A stretch of 64,000 nucleotides of DNA from Prostheceraeus crozeri (GCA_907163375.1 CAJQUW010000891.1:62001-126000); one strand, 5' to 3'; positions 1 through 10,491 are shown, counted from the stretch's first letter. The notes: generated from the letters alone by a model not told the origin. A program made the numbers and translations.

Positions 1-640
1 GTGGTTTTCTTTAATCCTGACAAACAAGAAGAGGAACTAACTAGAGCTCGGCCGACGCGCTGATTTTTAGTAGTCATTGAGTGTGCATTATTTTGTGAAA
101 GTCTCATTTCCGGCCTCTATGAGTGGGGCTTTGTATTTCTGCTCTAAACTCGCTGTACTGAGCTTTTCTTCATTCGCGCATCAAACGTGAATGGTGTTGA
201 AAAGTAAATTATTCTTAGATACTTGGGAAATATTTTGTGTCTATATATTTATGTCTCGATGAATTTCATTCAATGATCAATGTATGTGGCTAAATGTGTC
301 GGAGATACTGAGAGCGATTGAAAATTTAGGGGAGGGGAGTTGAGTCATCCTTAGCTCCTTGTCCCCGAGTGCCTGGATCAGTAAGTCCAATGTATCTACT
401 TACCCAGTCGCAGTTATATTCACAAATATAATTTTGCTATATATTTGGTCATCCTGAATCTATCTGATGATTTTCTATCCACAGAGGAGAAGGAGGCTCT
501 GGCACTTGTACCTTCCATAACTTGAGCCACTTCCAAAATATTCATCAACAAAGAGAAAGCTTAGGCTGACTTTGTGTTCAAACAGGCTTCTGATTTCTAT
601 AATGTGAATGATGAAAGCGTCAGTAGTGAAAACTGTGCTC
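1..640. other. Non-coding left region of copy A
   Basis: No convincing coding region. It matches 11,979-12,618 of copy B almost base for base. A possible GT-AG intron lies at 381-484 (donor after GGATCA, starting GTAAGTCC; acceptor TTTCTATCCACAG), with the same signals at 12,359-12,462 in copy B. It could be leader or origin-proximal sequence of the element. Confidence 0.4.
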
Positions 641-830
641 TACTACGAGTGAGATAGGTACATGGATAGGTACATGTAAAATCCAGTGTTATAGTTTGGT
701 ACATGGATAGGTACATGTATGATCTAGTGTTATGAATAGGAACAGGGAATAGGTACATGTAGAAATAGCTGTGTTATGAATAGGAACATGTATGACTTCT
801 GTCTTATTGGATAGGTACATGTGTTTGGTA
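640..830. repeat. Degenerate GGATAGGTACATGTA tandem repeats (copy A)
   Basis: About six imperfect copies of a short motif around GATAGGTACATGTA, some reading GAATAGGAACATGTA, separated by roughly 20-35 bases and alternating with CAGTGTTATRA-like words. They lie just upstream of the UBA/RING gene, and the array is kept in copy B at 12,618-12,808. It could be a regulatory array or a replication-related iteron block; the sequence does not say which. Confidence 0.65.
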
Positions 831-1032
831 GACTGGGTTGAGTACATTGTGTTTCGGAACGTCTATGATCGAACTTGTGCGACTTGGTTCTGAGTACTTG
901 GGTACGTACCGATAGACGTCCGCTGTTTGATTTTGAATGAGTTTGCTCAATTGCGACTATTGTGACTATTGCAACCATTGTAATCAAGATGACAGTCACA
1001 TTGATTTTCCTTTTTACGTAGACAAACTAAGC

Positions 1033-1040
1033 TATAAATA
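1033..1040 (+). promoter_or_regulatory. TATA box (TATAAATA), UBA/RING gene, copy A
   Basis: TATAAATA lies a short distance before the UBA-like coding part; the same word is at 13,011-13,018 in copy B. The real start of the downstream gene is uncertain, so the assignment is tentative. Confidence 0.4.
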
Positions 1041-1052
1041 TGAGATAGTTGT

Positions 1053-1551
1053 TTGATCACATACATAATGATGACTAGTATCCCAACATCCTGGGTTGTC
1101 GCAAGAGACCTTGGATATTCGTTCAAAGCTATAGAAACTGTAACAAATCTCAGTGAAAATATCAACGCTGGTGATTTAGTTGTTCGACTAATGGATCTAG
1201 ATAAGTATGCTATGAATAACAATTTGGATCGTAGGTGGATAGAGGATTTCTCCATGCTACACTGCAATTATAGTGAAATTAGGAGGATGAAATTGGAACG
1301 ATATGGAAAGAAGGAGACATTTGACAGTGACTCCCAATAAAAGTGACTTCAGAAGGAAATTAGAAGAAGAGACATTTAAATTATTATGTGAACAAAACTG
1401 CGTTTAATGTTTTAAACAGGAACGATCCCTTCTCCTTTCACCGTGTTCTCATAGCGTTATGTGTTCTACATGTTATGTACCCTTTGAAACTTCATCTTGT
1501 CCCCTTTGTGATCAAGAAATATTTTCAACAGTCACTGTATATCGTGCATGT
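1053..1551 (+). pseudogene. IAP-like UBA/RING gene region, copy A
   Basis: Copy A version of the UBA/RING gene described for copy B. The first part has the UBA-like stretch VVARDLGYSFKAIETV followed by a helix with NINAGDLVVRLMDLD, resembling the UBA domain that precedes the RING finger in inhibitor-of-apoptosis proteins. RING-coding sequence follows to about 1,551. Read as a fossil of an element-borne gene. It sits first in the plus-strand gene row, after the GTACATG repeat array. Confidence 0.55.
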
Positions 1552-1595
1552 GCACGTCTGTGATTGGTCACTATTGTGTCTTTGTGTGGCTTTTC

Positions 1596-1604
1596 TATAT
1601 AAGG
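1596..1604 (+). promoter_or_regulatory. TATA box TATATAAGG, copy A
   Basis: TATATAAGG lies 47 bases before the ATG at 1,651. An ATTGG (inverted CCAAT) word lies about 30 bases upstream in GTGATTGGTCAC. The same arrangement is at 13,562-13,570 in copy B. Confidence 0.6.
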
Positions 1605-1650
1605 AGGGCATTGTACCGTTCTATTTCAAGCATAATTTGAGGCTAATACA

Positions 1651-2055
1651 ATGTCAATCACCATGTCGTTCACTACCAACATTCCCATTTCAATAATTTA
1701 CCGAAGTCAACTCTTCACCGGCAATATATTCTATTCTGCCGTAAATATAACTGGCTATAAAGCGGATTTGGTGGATTTGATGGAGGAAACAGTTAAGTAT
1801 TTCCGCTGCGGAGAGGACGTTGTGGTGCAGAGAATGTCAGTGAGAGTCGTGAACAACGCTCTTACACGAGTTGCAAGATTTTGGCTCAATGAAGTATTTC
1901 GCCCACTAGCTCAAACTGAGAGTCTACCGGAATACTCTCGCTGCTGCTGCAGCAGTATCCAACGAAAACTCAACACATGTCTCCATGACATTGTCACCTC
2001 AAGCTACTTTGACGAGAAGGGTGAGAAATGTAAATTGGACTTGTTGGACTTCTAA
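1651..2055 (+). pseudogene. Unknown Polinton gene, copy A version
   Basis: Counterpart of the longer gene at 13,617-14,240. The first ~130 residues match copy B with few changes, including RSQLFTGNI, the RCGEDVVVQRMSVRVVNNAL segment and the Cys cluster RCCCSS. Copy B shows the gene is longer, so this is a fossil version. No function can be given; it lies between the UBA/RING gene and the small basic protein gene. Confidence 0.5.
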
Positions 2056-2076
2056 TTTGTCCAAATTAGAATAAAA

Positions 2077-2466
2077 ATGTCTGTAAAACGGAAGGCATCT
2101 TCTCGTCAATCGAAACGCTCCTTCAAACCTTCAAGTCAGTTTAAAAAGGCGTTGCGAAAGTTAAACAGGATACATGATAATAAGAAGTGTAAATTGATTC
2201 ATAATTCAAGTGATGATTTCATTCGCGATTTAGCTTTTGCAATACACAAATATCTACCTATTTACAAGCCTCTACTGAATGCTGGCTCTTTGAATAGCAT
2301 AAAAAAGTTTTCAAATCCAAGGAGCAGTGATAAGAAAAGGCGAAATTTAATTCAGCGCGGTGGTGGTGGGCTTATAAGTATGTTACATGATATTGGAAAC
2401 TGTATTAATGGTGTAATCAATAGTCCGCTTGGAAGGATTGCAGCAACTGCTGCAATGTTAATATAA
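2077..2466 (+). CDS. Small basic Polinton protein, copy A
   Basis: 129 residues. The N-terminal half is very rich in Lys, Arg and Ser (KRKASSRQSKRSFKPSS), followed by a helical middle and a C-terminal piece with KKRRNLIQRGGGGLISMLHD and a hydrophobic end. Small proteins with a basic body and an 'LIQRGG..L..ML'-type hydrophobic tail are common in Polintons and adintoviruses, where a virion or DNA-condensing role is suspected. Copy B differs at three residues only. No TATA box is seen directly upstream, so it may share a transcript with the gene before it. Function unproven. Confidence 0.6.
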   Translation: MSVKRKASSRQSKRSFKPSSQFKKALRKLNRIHDNKKCKLIHNSSDDFIRDLAFAIHKYLPIYKPLLNAGSLNSIKKFSNPRSSDKKRRNLIQRGGGGLISMLHDIGNCINGVINSPLGRIAATAAMLI

Positions 2467-2507
2467 CGTCAACGAATCATAAAGTAACACGTCATCACTT
2501 TGATCGA

Positions 2508-2533
2508 TGAGTCATATATAGGTGTATATAAGG
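2508..2533 (+). promoter_or_regulatory. AP-1-type site plus TATATAAGG promoter, copy A
   Basis: TGAGTCA at 2,508-2,514 is followed by TATATA and then TATATAAGG at 2,525-2,533, 84 bases before the ATG at 2,618. The TATA core is identical to that at 1,596. Confidence 0.6.
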
Positions 2534-2617
2534 AAGACGCTTTAATGATATTTTATCACTTTCAAGTGACAATTCATTTGCGCTGGTTGAAAGCTCCGAA
2601 TTAGTACTTGTTGAAAC

Positions 2618-3347
2618 ATGACTCAGAAAATGTATACAATCAGAGAGGAAGGTGACGCTTTTGAGCAAGATCTCTTGAAGCTTCGTCCGACACGAAAGGT
2701 GCAAGGGATTGGAAATACATTCTACTTTCAAACCTTGAATTATGGTGATGGCTTTTATCTTCAAGTTCCATTTTTCCACAGTAATGGCATGTCTACATCA
2801 GGGTATAGCAATATTAGACAAATGCGAGTGACTTTTCCAAAATGGCAACAGGTGATTCTTAAAACTTAACTCTTTCGCGAAAGAATGTGTTGAGCTGCCT
2901 GACAGTGCTCCCACTCATTGGAGAAAGGCATTAGAGGAAGGAGTTGGTTACAAGGAATTGCCGGAATTCAATACACTGTTTTTAAATTTATCGGATCATT
3001 TTCAAGCATTCGATCTCTTTACAAACGCGATGGAATGTGAGGATCTCAAACGGGGTCGCTATATGGGCTTAGTGCACGTTACCGGACTTTATATTGGCTC
3101 ACATGGTTCGACTGGTAAAGTCGCATCTTTACAAATGAAGGTTCTTCAACTTGTCTATGAGCCACTACCAATTGATAAATGCTTAATTAACATTGATAAG
3201 ACTGCTTCAAGTGATGGGAAGGAAGAGAGCAAAAAGCGAGGGCGGAAATCTAAAGATGGGAATCCTAAATTGAAGTTGAAGCGCCAAGATGCTGACTTGA
3301 AAACTTTCTATAATCCTAATTGTGATGAGGAAGCCCAAATGTTTTAA
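2618..3347 (+). pseudogene. Unknown 243-residue-type Polinton protein, copy A
   Basis: Copy A version of the protein at 17,420-18,151, present over its whole length with few base differences but broken. See the copy B entry for content. An AATAAA at 3,386-3,391 follows the gene. Confidence 0.6.
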
Positions 3348-3385
3348 TTTGTAAATGTAAATTGAAAGTTTCTATTCTGAATGTA

Positions 3386-3391
3386 AATAAA
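3386..3391 (+). terminator. Poly(A) signal AATAAA, copy A
   Basis: AATAAA about 40 bases after the end of the preceding gene; copy B has AATAAA at 18,190-18,195 in the same place. Confidence 0.5.
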
Positions 3392-3472
3392 CGTGATCTG
3401 GAACATGTGTCTGTTTTGTTGTTCTAAGCAAAATTATCGGGATGATGAGTTTAATGTTAATGGAATTATAAG

Positions 3473-4108
3473 ATGACAGATTTTCGTCTATTCACTGATC
3501 GCACTATGTGTGTCGCTGGACCAAGTCAGTCCGGTAAAACTACATTTATAACTCAATTGCTACAATATAGAAATGAAATGTTTAACAAAGAAATTATGAG
3601 AGTCAAATGGTATTATGGAATATTTCAACCACAACTACATTCTGCACTTCGCCAGAAAGGTTATGAGATGAAGCAAGGGTTGCCATCAACTGAGGATATC
3701 AAAGCAGGTGACTTACTAGTATTAGATGATCTATTGCGTGAAAGCAAATCTTCAAAGGATGTAACTGAAATGTTCATTCAAACTGCACATCATAGGGAAG
3801 CTTTTATTATCTACATCACCCAAAACATCTTCGATGGAGGGAAAGAGCAAAGAACTAGAAGTTTAAATACACATTATTTGGCAATATTTAAAAATCCAAA
3901 AGATAGCAGTCAGATACATCATCTCAGTAGACAAATATTACCTCAACAACCTAAAGTACTTTCAAAAATATATGAAGATGTAACAAAGAAACCACATGGC
4001 TATCTATTTATTGATCTAACCCAGGAATGTCCGGAACGACTTCGATTTCGAACAAATATCATACCTAATTCCGTTGAACCAATGACAGTTTTCTCGGTTC
4101 ACAGTTAG
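3473..4108 (+). CDS. FtsK/HerA-type genome-packaging ATPase, copy A
   Basis: 211 residues, the size usual for the Polinton ATPase related to poxvirus A32. A Walker A P-loop GPSQSGKTT lies near residue 16 after a short N-terminus, the segment WYYGIFQPQL follows, and a Walker B DLLVLDD is near residue 84. The ITQNIF segment near residue 120 suits the downstream sensor region. In the virus family these ATPases pump DNA into the capsid, which fits the capsid and protease genes downstream. The frame is open throughout. It is followed within 10 bases by the next gene, so the two probably share a transcript. Confidence 0.9.
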   Translation: MTDFRLFTDRTMCVAGPSQSGKTTFITQLLQYRNEMFNKEIMRVKWYYGIFQPQLHSALRQKGYEMKQGLPSTEDIKAGDLLVLDDLLRESKSSKDVTEMFIQTAHHREAFIIYITQNIFDGGKEQRTRSLNTHYLAIFKNPKDSSQIHHLSRQILPQQPKVLSKIYEDVTKKPHGYLFIDLTQECPERLRFRTNIIPNSVEPMTVFSVHS

Positions 4109-4117
4109 TTTTAAGCA

Positions 4118-4798
4118 ATGTACTTTGTTGCCTTATTATTTTCAAACATGTCGTATTCAAAGATGGTAGTCATTCCTCAAGAGGAGTATGTACAATTGAC
4201 TACATTACAAAGTGCACAGGAAGTCAAAAATATAGATCAACCTGTTACGAATCAACTTATGGAACTAACACAAAAGGATATGGAAATTCAGAAGATTAAG
4301 GATTCCTATCGACGAATGCAGTTAGCAGCTGAAAACATTGATGAGAGGCGACAGATTCGTGACAAGTTGCAACGATTTATAACCTTGTCAACACCTCGAC
4401 CACATCGTGTGCGCACTGAGCGATTATTTGACTTCATTGATCCACATGTGAAGTTCAGTGAGAGAGGGGAGATAATAGATGAAACAACTGGTGATGTTAT
4501 TAGAAATAGTCACATAGATGACCTTCTACAATATGCTGTCAGAGATGTAAGGCGAAAACTAGGTGCACCACAAGGGTGGACATATTTTCAGAAAATTTTA
4601 TCTGATCAAAATGTACCTCACAATATAATTGGAGGACCGACTGTGAATGAGTTGGATAAGGGGCACTTACAAGATGGATCAAAAAGTAAAACACCAACGA
4701 TGGCGGTCAAGCGAGAGCTTCATGATCCCGATTATCTTCAACCAAAAAGAGCTACTAGGCGCTCAATGCGTGTTGGGAAGGAGCATAGTAAATATTAA
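4118..4798 (+). CDS. Conserved Polinton protein downstream of ATPase, copy A
   Basis: 226 residues from the first ATG; a second ATG at 4,148 (MSYSKMVVIP) may be the real start. The N-terminal third looks like a coiled coil (QLMELTQKDMEIQKIKDSY). The C-terminal half has DVIRNSHIDDLLQYAVRDV and GAPQGWTYFQKILSDQNVP, a pattern recalling a Polinton/adintovirus protein of unknown function with a 'hidden in virion or DNA-binding' style basic tail (RATRRSMRVGKEH). Copy B differs at three residues. I cannot assign a biochemical role. Confidence 0.6.
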   Translation: MYFVALLFSNMSYSKMVVIPQEEYVQLTTLQSAQEVKNIDQPVTNQLMELTQKDMEIQKIKDSYRRMQLAAENIDERRQIRDKLQRFITLSTPRPHRVRTERLFDFIDPHVKFSERGEIIDETTGDVIRNSHIDDLLQYAVRDVRRKLGAPQGWTYFQKILSDQNVPHNIIGGPTVNELDKGHLQDGSKSKTPTMAVKRELHDPDYLQPKRATRRSMRVGKEHSKY

Positions 4799-4902
4799 TC
4801 AAATATGAATTAAACCTTGCTTCTCTCATATCATGTCGTTACAAAAATTTTGCTGTTGTTTGAAATCTGCGCTCGAAGGTGAAGGAGAAGAGGGCATAGA
4901 GG

Positions 4903-6053
4903 TTGATATCAATTGTGTTAGCCGTTGCTGTGCGAGTAATACGCGTGCAAATCAGAACAAAGACGATGAGTACAGCAGAGAAACTCAGAAAGATTTATTA
5001 CGACTTAGATCACCCCGCAAGTTTCAGTCGTCCGGAGGTTCTAGCTCGTGCAGCAGGTGTGGGAATAGAGAAAGTCAAGAAGTGGTTGAGGAGTCAACCG
5101 ACTTACACTCTTCACAAGAATGTGAGAAAGCGGTTTCCAACGAGAAAATATGTTGTTAACAATATAGATAGTCAATGACAAGCGGACTTGGCTGACATGC
5201 AACAGATATCACAGTACAATGATGGCTATAAATACATCTTAACCGTAATAGATATTTTATCTCGCTATGCTTGGGCACGTGCGCTGAAATCTAAACGAGG
5301 ACCAGAAGTTGAAGCGGCTTTTCAGAGCATTTTGGAATAGGGGCGTGTTCCGCAAAGAATACAGACTGATCAAGGGAAGGAATTCGATAACTCTCATGTT
5401 CGAAGTCTCCATAAAAGTCATAATGTGGAATTGTTTAGTGTCAAAAGTGCTTATAAAGCTGCCATGGTTGAGAGGTTCAATCGCACACCGAAGACAAAAA
5501 TATGGCGCTATTTCACTGCAAAAAATACACATGTTTGGGTACGTGAGCTGCAGAAATTTGTTAAGAATTACAATGAAAGCTACCATCGAATCATTAAGAG
5601 GAAACCAGTTGATGTTACCCCAGATAATGCGATGGATGTATGGCTTCGATTGTATGATAAGAAAGCGAAAAACATTTCCAATGAAAAGACAATTAATGTT
5701 GTGATAGAGTTCGGATTTCAAAGGTTAAGTCTACATTTGAGAAGGGGTATCTACCTAATTGGACTGAAGAAGAGTTTTTTGTAGATGAAGTAAATAGAAA
5801 ATTTAGACCCACCGTGTATAAATTAATAGATTACCATGGCAATCCAATTGAAGGAAAATTTTACTCTTATGAATTGCAAGTAGTAGACAGAAGTGAAGAG
5901 GTTTATATGATTGACAAAATAATTAGGAAGAAAGGTCATGGCAATCAAAGGAAATATCTAGTTAAATGGAAAAGGTATCCTGATTCATTCAATAGCTGGA
6001 TAACGCACCAGGATCTACAAAATGTGGAGGTGGGAGACACTCGCAACTTTTAA
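4903..6053 (+). pseudogene. Retrovirus-type integrase with chromodomain, copy A
   Basis: Polinton integrase region. Likely start is the ATG at 4,966 (MSTAEKLRKIYYDLDHP). An N-terminal part with ARAAGVGIEKVKKWLRSQ and YTLHKNVRKRFP precedes the catalytic core, where QADLADMQ, QTDQGKEFDNS and MVERFNRT supply the DDE-type motifs. A C-terminal chromodomain (YMIDKIIRKKG ... KYLVKWKRYPDSFNSWI) spans about 5,900-6,035. In Polintons this enzyme inserts the element with a 6-bp target duplication, and the chromodomain may guide it to chromatin marks. The region is broken in several places. Confidence 0.85.
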
Positions 6054-6093
6054 GCTAATATAGCATGTGACTTCTTCCATATATGAGTTAAAT

Positions 6094-7654
6094 ATGTCTA
6101 CTAACTTCAACATCATTCTTCCAAGCAATAGCAACCCCAAGATATTCCCAAGTAACAAACCATCTCTATACTCTGTTGAATTCGCTAATCCAATTACTCT
6201 GCATGGACCCCATGAAGTTGCTCTAACTGAAATTACTTATTACAGCGATATCAGTTTGCTAAAAAACAATTATTTTGAATTACATAAAGAAGGATGATTG
6301 TTTTCGCATTTTTCACAATAGTCTACATGGTGCATGGGCTTTTTATCATCTAACTTTACATCCTTTTTCAACATCTTTACCATCTGTCCAGAACATGATT
6401 AAAATTCAAAAGGCATTTGCAACGTCAACTTTTGATTTTAAGGTTCCCACAATGAGCTTGCAGGACACAGAAAAGGAAATCGGCAGAATGTTTCAACGAA
6501 TAAATGATCTCTTCGAGCTGACTTTGAATAAAGTCTACAAACCAGTCATAAAGGGGTCAACAAAATTGATGAAGGAAGGGAAGCATGTTCTTGTATTAGG
6601 TAGGGATTTGAGTCATACTTTGGGGTATTCCAGAACAACGTTCTCATCAAGATATTGGTACAATGGACGTGGGTGGAAATCGGAGAGGAAAGTCACTGAT
6701 TTTCAATGTAGAATTGTGCCATTGTATGCATTACGAAAAAGGAGCATCCGAGTAAAAAATCAATTTGAGGTCATTAAAAGTGTTGAAGACTTTGCAAGAA
6801 AGTTTCAAGGATCAGTGCCAGAAACGCTTATGACCTGTGAATATAAGAAGGAGAAAGTAACTTTATTTACTGTTGAAACAGAGGCAGAATTTCTTGTTTT
6901 TACTAAAAAGACACCATTGGAAAAGTCTGATTCCGCTGTTATTGAATTCGGATCTGAAATGACTGGGAAGTTTAAGGCCCTTGAAAGCGCACCTTGGTTG
7001 ACAGAATTAAATGATACATTCAAGGCTCAATTGTCCTCTTCAAAACTCAAAGCATCAACAAATGTTTCATGGCATATCTACGTATACAGCAAAGACATTG
7101 GGTGATGATTTGTCTACTTCCAGTGAACTTGTAAAAAGAATTAATTTGAACATTGGAAGCTTGAAAACGCCATCTGAATTGTGTACGAAGTTAAATGAGT
7201 TTGGTGTAGATTACCTCGACGCAGATGAATATTTCTTTTCCTATGAACCACATAAAAAGCGCATGGTTCTAAAGGTAGGGAAGAACTATTTTGTCAAGTT
7301 CGATAGCGTGTTAACGACCACATTGGGATTCTCAAATCAACTATTTATGAAGGCACATCAATAGGCGATACAGCCCCATCACTAGAGCGTGATATAAGTA
7401 ACTTATACGTCTATTGTAACATTATTGAATATACAAGGGTTGGCGACATTGAGGCCCCACTTCTGCGCACATTTCCTCTCTCATCCGTGAGGAAGCAACT
7501 AATCAATCGAGAATTTTTTAACACAATGTATCTACCAATCAGCCGAAATTACATCAATAGAATTGACATATCAATTCATGATGACGCAGGAGAAGTAGTA
7601 CCGTTCTGTGGTGGTGTTGCTGTTTCGACCCTACATATTAGGTCACGAGAATAA
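6094..7654 (+). pseudogene. Penton-like minor capsid protein, copy A
   Basis: Recognised by both ends. The start NFNIILPSNSNPKIFPSNKP followed by FANPITLHGPHEVALTEITY is the usual opening of the Polinton minor capsid protein. The end has LYVYCNIIEYTRVGDIEAPL, NTMYLPISRNYINRIDISIH and VPFCGGVAVSTLHIRS, its usual close. The middle carries a long region with DLSHTLGY-type and LTTTLGFSNQLF segments. In virions this single-jelly-roll protein would form the fivefold vertices. The region is broken in a few places. The LINE insertion begins immediately after the final stop. Confidence 0.8.
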
Positions 7655-8289
7655 GGCTGGCTGGCTGGCTGGTTTACCCGACCCCGTCCCGCGGATAGGG
7701 GCGTGGTGGAACGCCACGGAGACCGAGGAGGCGGGCAACCCCCCACGGGCGATGCCAAAGATCAGAAACAGAGCCCGAGGACCCGAAGATAGCCGGTCGG
7801 GTAGAAGAGAGGGAGGGACAAGAGCACAGTAAGTGGGGTACATCGTGGTTTACACCACAAACAGGGCAGTCAGGAGAAGTGGACCTGCCAATCCTGTGAA
7901 GATAGGAGTTGAGAAGAAGGCTGTGGCCGTTGCAACGAAGACGTGAGAGCTCACAACGGACAGCGCGAGGGAGGGACAGCTCCTCAGTTGCTACGCTAGG
8001 GACTTGTGAAGAAATCAAAGACGAGAGAAGTGCCACTTTTGGCCAGCGCATCTGCAGTATCATTGCCACTGATGTTCGAGTGACCAGGAAGCCACTGCAA
8101 TGACACTGAGATCGAGGAAGAGCAGAGGGACGACAAAGAGGACCAGACAGACGTGGACAAGAGAGGCGACGGTGGTGAAGAGAGCACGGTCAGAGCCGAG
8201 AGAGAGTCGGACAAGAGAAGAAGAGAGGAAAAGAGACACGAGGAGTGATGGGAAACGGACCAAGAGAGAGCATGCTGGATTGCAACCAT
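7655..8289 (-). mobile_element. RNase H-bearing LINE fragment (I-like), copy A
   Basis: 3' part of a non-LTR retrotransposon on the minus strand, at the same site as in copy B. It shows the GHSNISGNDTADALAKSG part of the RNase H domain and the C-terminal zinc motif CPVCGVNHDVPHLLCSCP. Its 3' end is a short GGCT/AGCC tandem tail at 7,655. Compared with copy B it lacks a stretch between the RNase H and zinc parts and everything upstream of the middle of the RNase H domain, so it is shorter at both places. After 8,289 the sequence is no longer LINE. Confidence 0.75.
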
Positions 8290-8326
8290 TTTTGCTTTAC
8301 CCTATTGTGACTTCCATAGTTATTCA

Positions 8327-8788
8327 ATGGTCATAATGACAGGCATTTACAGTAGTCCATCATATCAGAGCGGTTATCCCGTATTTGTTGGAGGAGGCAT
8401 ATTCGGTGCACTAAGACGTATGGTTCTTCCAACGCTCAAAAAGTATGGCGTACCAATCATGAAGCGTGTTGGAAGCAGGGCTTCAGATTTTGGTGCAAAT
8501 GTTGCAGCTGATGCGCTTCAAGGTGAATCTATGAAAATGCGCGCGCAGCAATCTGCCATAGACGCATTAGATGATTCAACAAAGACGAGACGTACAGTTC
8601 GGAAGAAGCGTAGGAAGCCAAGACAAGTTGGATCCGGTCGAGTTACTAAGCAAAGACGCAGGAAAAGTAAAAAGCCGACTAGAGCAGCACGTTCTAAATC
8701 TAGACGTCGAGTGAAAACAAGAAAGCGCAAACGAAATTCCACAGCGACTAGAAGCAAGTCAAAACGAAGGAAGACAACATATTTGTAG
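8327..8788 (+). CDS. Basic pX-like core protein, copy A
   Basis: About 150 residues. The start is most likely the ATG of MTGIYSSPSYQSGYPVF at 8,339. A Gly-rich amphipathic segment (GGGIFGALRRMVLPTLKKYG) is followed by MKRVGSRASDFGANVAADAL and then a very basic tail made almost only of K, R, S and T (KTRKRKRNSTATRSKSKRRK). This layout is typical of a Polinton/adintovirus minor virion protein compared with adenovirus pX/pVI-type proteins. DNA condensation and membrane-active roles are suspected for such proteins. It lies directly before the capsid gene, which starts 10 bases after the stop. Confidence 0.7.
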   Translation: MVIMTGIYSSPSYQSGYPVFVGGGIFGALRRMVLPTLKKYGVPIMKRVGSRASDFGANVAADALQGESMKMRAQQSAIDALDDSTKTRRTVRKKRRKPRQVGSGRVTKQRRRKSKKPTRAARSKSRRRVKTRKRKRNSTATRSKSKRRKTTYL

Positions 8789-8798
8789 AGCTAATACG

Positions 8799-10081
8799 AT
8801 GCAGAGTATCAATTCGGCTTTGTGTTTCTTCGATTCTCCCCCTCATCAAACAGACATCATCTCCTCAACAATTGTAGACATAGTCCCCACAACAAATATC
8901 GATGGTGACCAACAGCCTATTCAGTTTGATATACCTGCCAATCCTCAAGATTATATTGACTGTCAATCCATTGATTTAGAGTTGTGTATACAAATTAAGA
9001 AGACTGATGGCACAAATATTGATTCATCCAAGGAAAAAGTGGGATTGGCAAATCTTCCTATTGCCAGTCTGTTCTCAGATGTGCATCTAATATTAAATGA
9101 CAAACAGATTGAAGAAGGGATCGAGCATATTCATATGGAGCATACATACATACAATGGCGCAATTTCAAAAGCAAGCTAAACAGTCACACTTACAAGTTT
9201 CTGGGTGGTATGTTGATCAGCAAGGGAAATTTGATGATGTCTCAAATACAGGGTTAAAAAGACAAATGGATTTAACAGCGGATTCAAAGGAATTATACTT
9301 GAAAGGACCTGTCTATCTTGATTTCCTTCGTCAATCTAGATATCTGCTATCACAGGTTGAAATGCAAATAAAATTTATTCGTGCAAATCCTGAGTTCGCG
9401 TTAATGGCTTTTGGAGCTACAAACTATCAAGTCAACATAAGTAATGCCGTGCTCAATGTAAGGCGAGTAACAATTAACCCGTCAGTCATCAACGAGCATG
9501 CGACAGGATTGAGGAAAAACAATGCAATATATCTAGTTAATCACAGTGTGTTGACAAACTTCACAATTGGTGCGGGATCATCCTCTTATGCCTACCCAAA
9601 TATTTTTCCCACTGCAATGCCAAAGGCGGTGTATATCACATTTGTGGAAAATGATGCATTCATTGGTGCTTTTGAAAAGAATCCATTCAATTTCCAACAC
9701 TTTAATGTTAGCAAACTAGCACTCTACCAGCATGGGAAATTTGTATCTTGCAAAGCATATGAGCCTAATTTCAAAGATGGCAAGTTCGCATGTGAATATG
9801 GTTCTACTTTCACCGCCCTCAACATGTTTAATACAGATGATTCAAATGGAATTACAATGGATATGTACAAGAATGGCTACTTCTTCATTATGTACAACCT
9901 CACAGCAGATGCAGATCTAGGTGGTGAAAGCGTAGGAGTTACAAAGCCTGGAAATCTACGACTGGAGGTATCATTTGAGTCACATTTGAAGAAAACAATT
10001 ACTTGTCTCATTTACGCTATCTATGATAGCAAAGTTGAGATAACAAGAATGAGAGACGTGACTGTCAGCTATCAGAGATGA
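8799..10081 (+). pseudogene. Major capsid protein (double jelly roll, hexon-like), copy A
   Basis: Matches the Polinton/adintovirus capsid pattern: QPIQFDIPANPQDYIDCQS near the start, ANLPIASLFSDVHLILNDKQ, then LTADSKELYLKGPVYLDFLRQ, SQVEMQIKFIRANPEFAL, NVRRVTINPSVINEH, MPKAVYITFVENDAFIGAF with KNPFNFQHFNVSKLALYQHG, and the closing GNLRLEVSFESHLKKTITCL. Some 425 residues, within the range for these proteins. It would form the icosahedral shell with the penton-like protein. Nearly whole, with about one break. Not found in copy B. Confidence 0.85.
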
Positions 10082-10104
10082 GTAACTTAAGCAACATATA
10101 AATC

Positions 10105-10491
10105 TTGAGGAAAATGAGGAAAGCTCATCCCTACTCCAAGACAATATTTCTCGATGTCTTTTCTAGAGATAATTTACCTGATTCAATTCCTTTCTATCAT
10201 TGTTCGCTTATCATCAATACGGACACCAACAATCTTCCCGGAAAATATTGGATTGCTGTATACATCACTCGTTATAAAGTGGCCGAATATTTTGACTCTC
10301 TTAATCAACCTCGTTTACATGATATCGCATTATGGATGAACAGGTTCTCCTGGACTGTTAGGAAAGTGACATCGTTCCCACTTCAAAGTAATACATCTCT
10401 AATGTGCGGTGGCTATGTACTCTATTTTGTCAACGAGAAACCATTGAAAAATAACTGTAAAATTACTTTAGAACTATTTTCGAAAGACTGA
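10105..10491 (+). pseudogene. Adenain-type capsid maturation protease, copy A
   Basis: About 125 residues, small for the family. The LPGKYWIAVYITRYKVAEYFDS segment and the CGGYVLYFVNEKP segment near the C-terminus match the core blocks of the adenovirus-like cysteine protease found in Polintons, and the position right after the capsid gene is the usual one. In adenoviruses this enzyme cleaves virion precursor proteins during maturation. An AATAAA follows at 10,536. Treated as part of a broken element. Confidence 0.75.

Noticed and set aside
730-1267. Minus-strand open frames over the GTACATG repeats and the UBA-like part
   Set aside because: No domain, and they lie opposite a better supported coding region.
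4833-5159. Open frame of 108 codons with many Cys overlapping the integrase start
   Set aside because: The overlapping frame has clear integrase N-terminal motifs; the Cys-rich frame is open in both copies but that is expected from their near identity.
7608-8336. Plus-strand Arg/Glu-rich open frames in the LINE region, also at 20,644-21,878
   Set aside because: They are antisense to the RNase H LINE frame and reflect its Ser/Leu-rich coding on the other strand.
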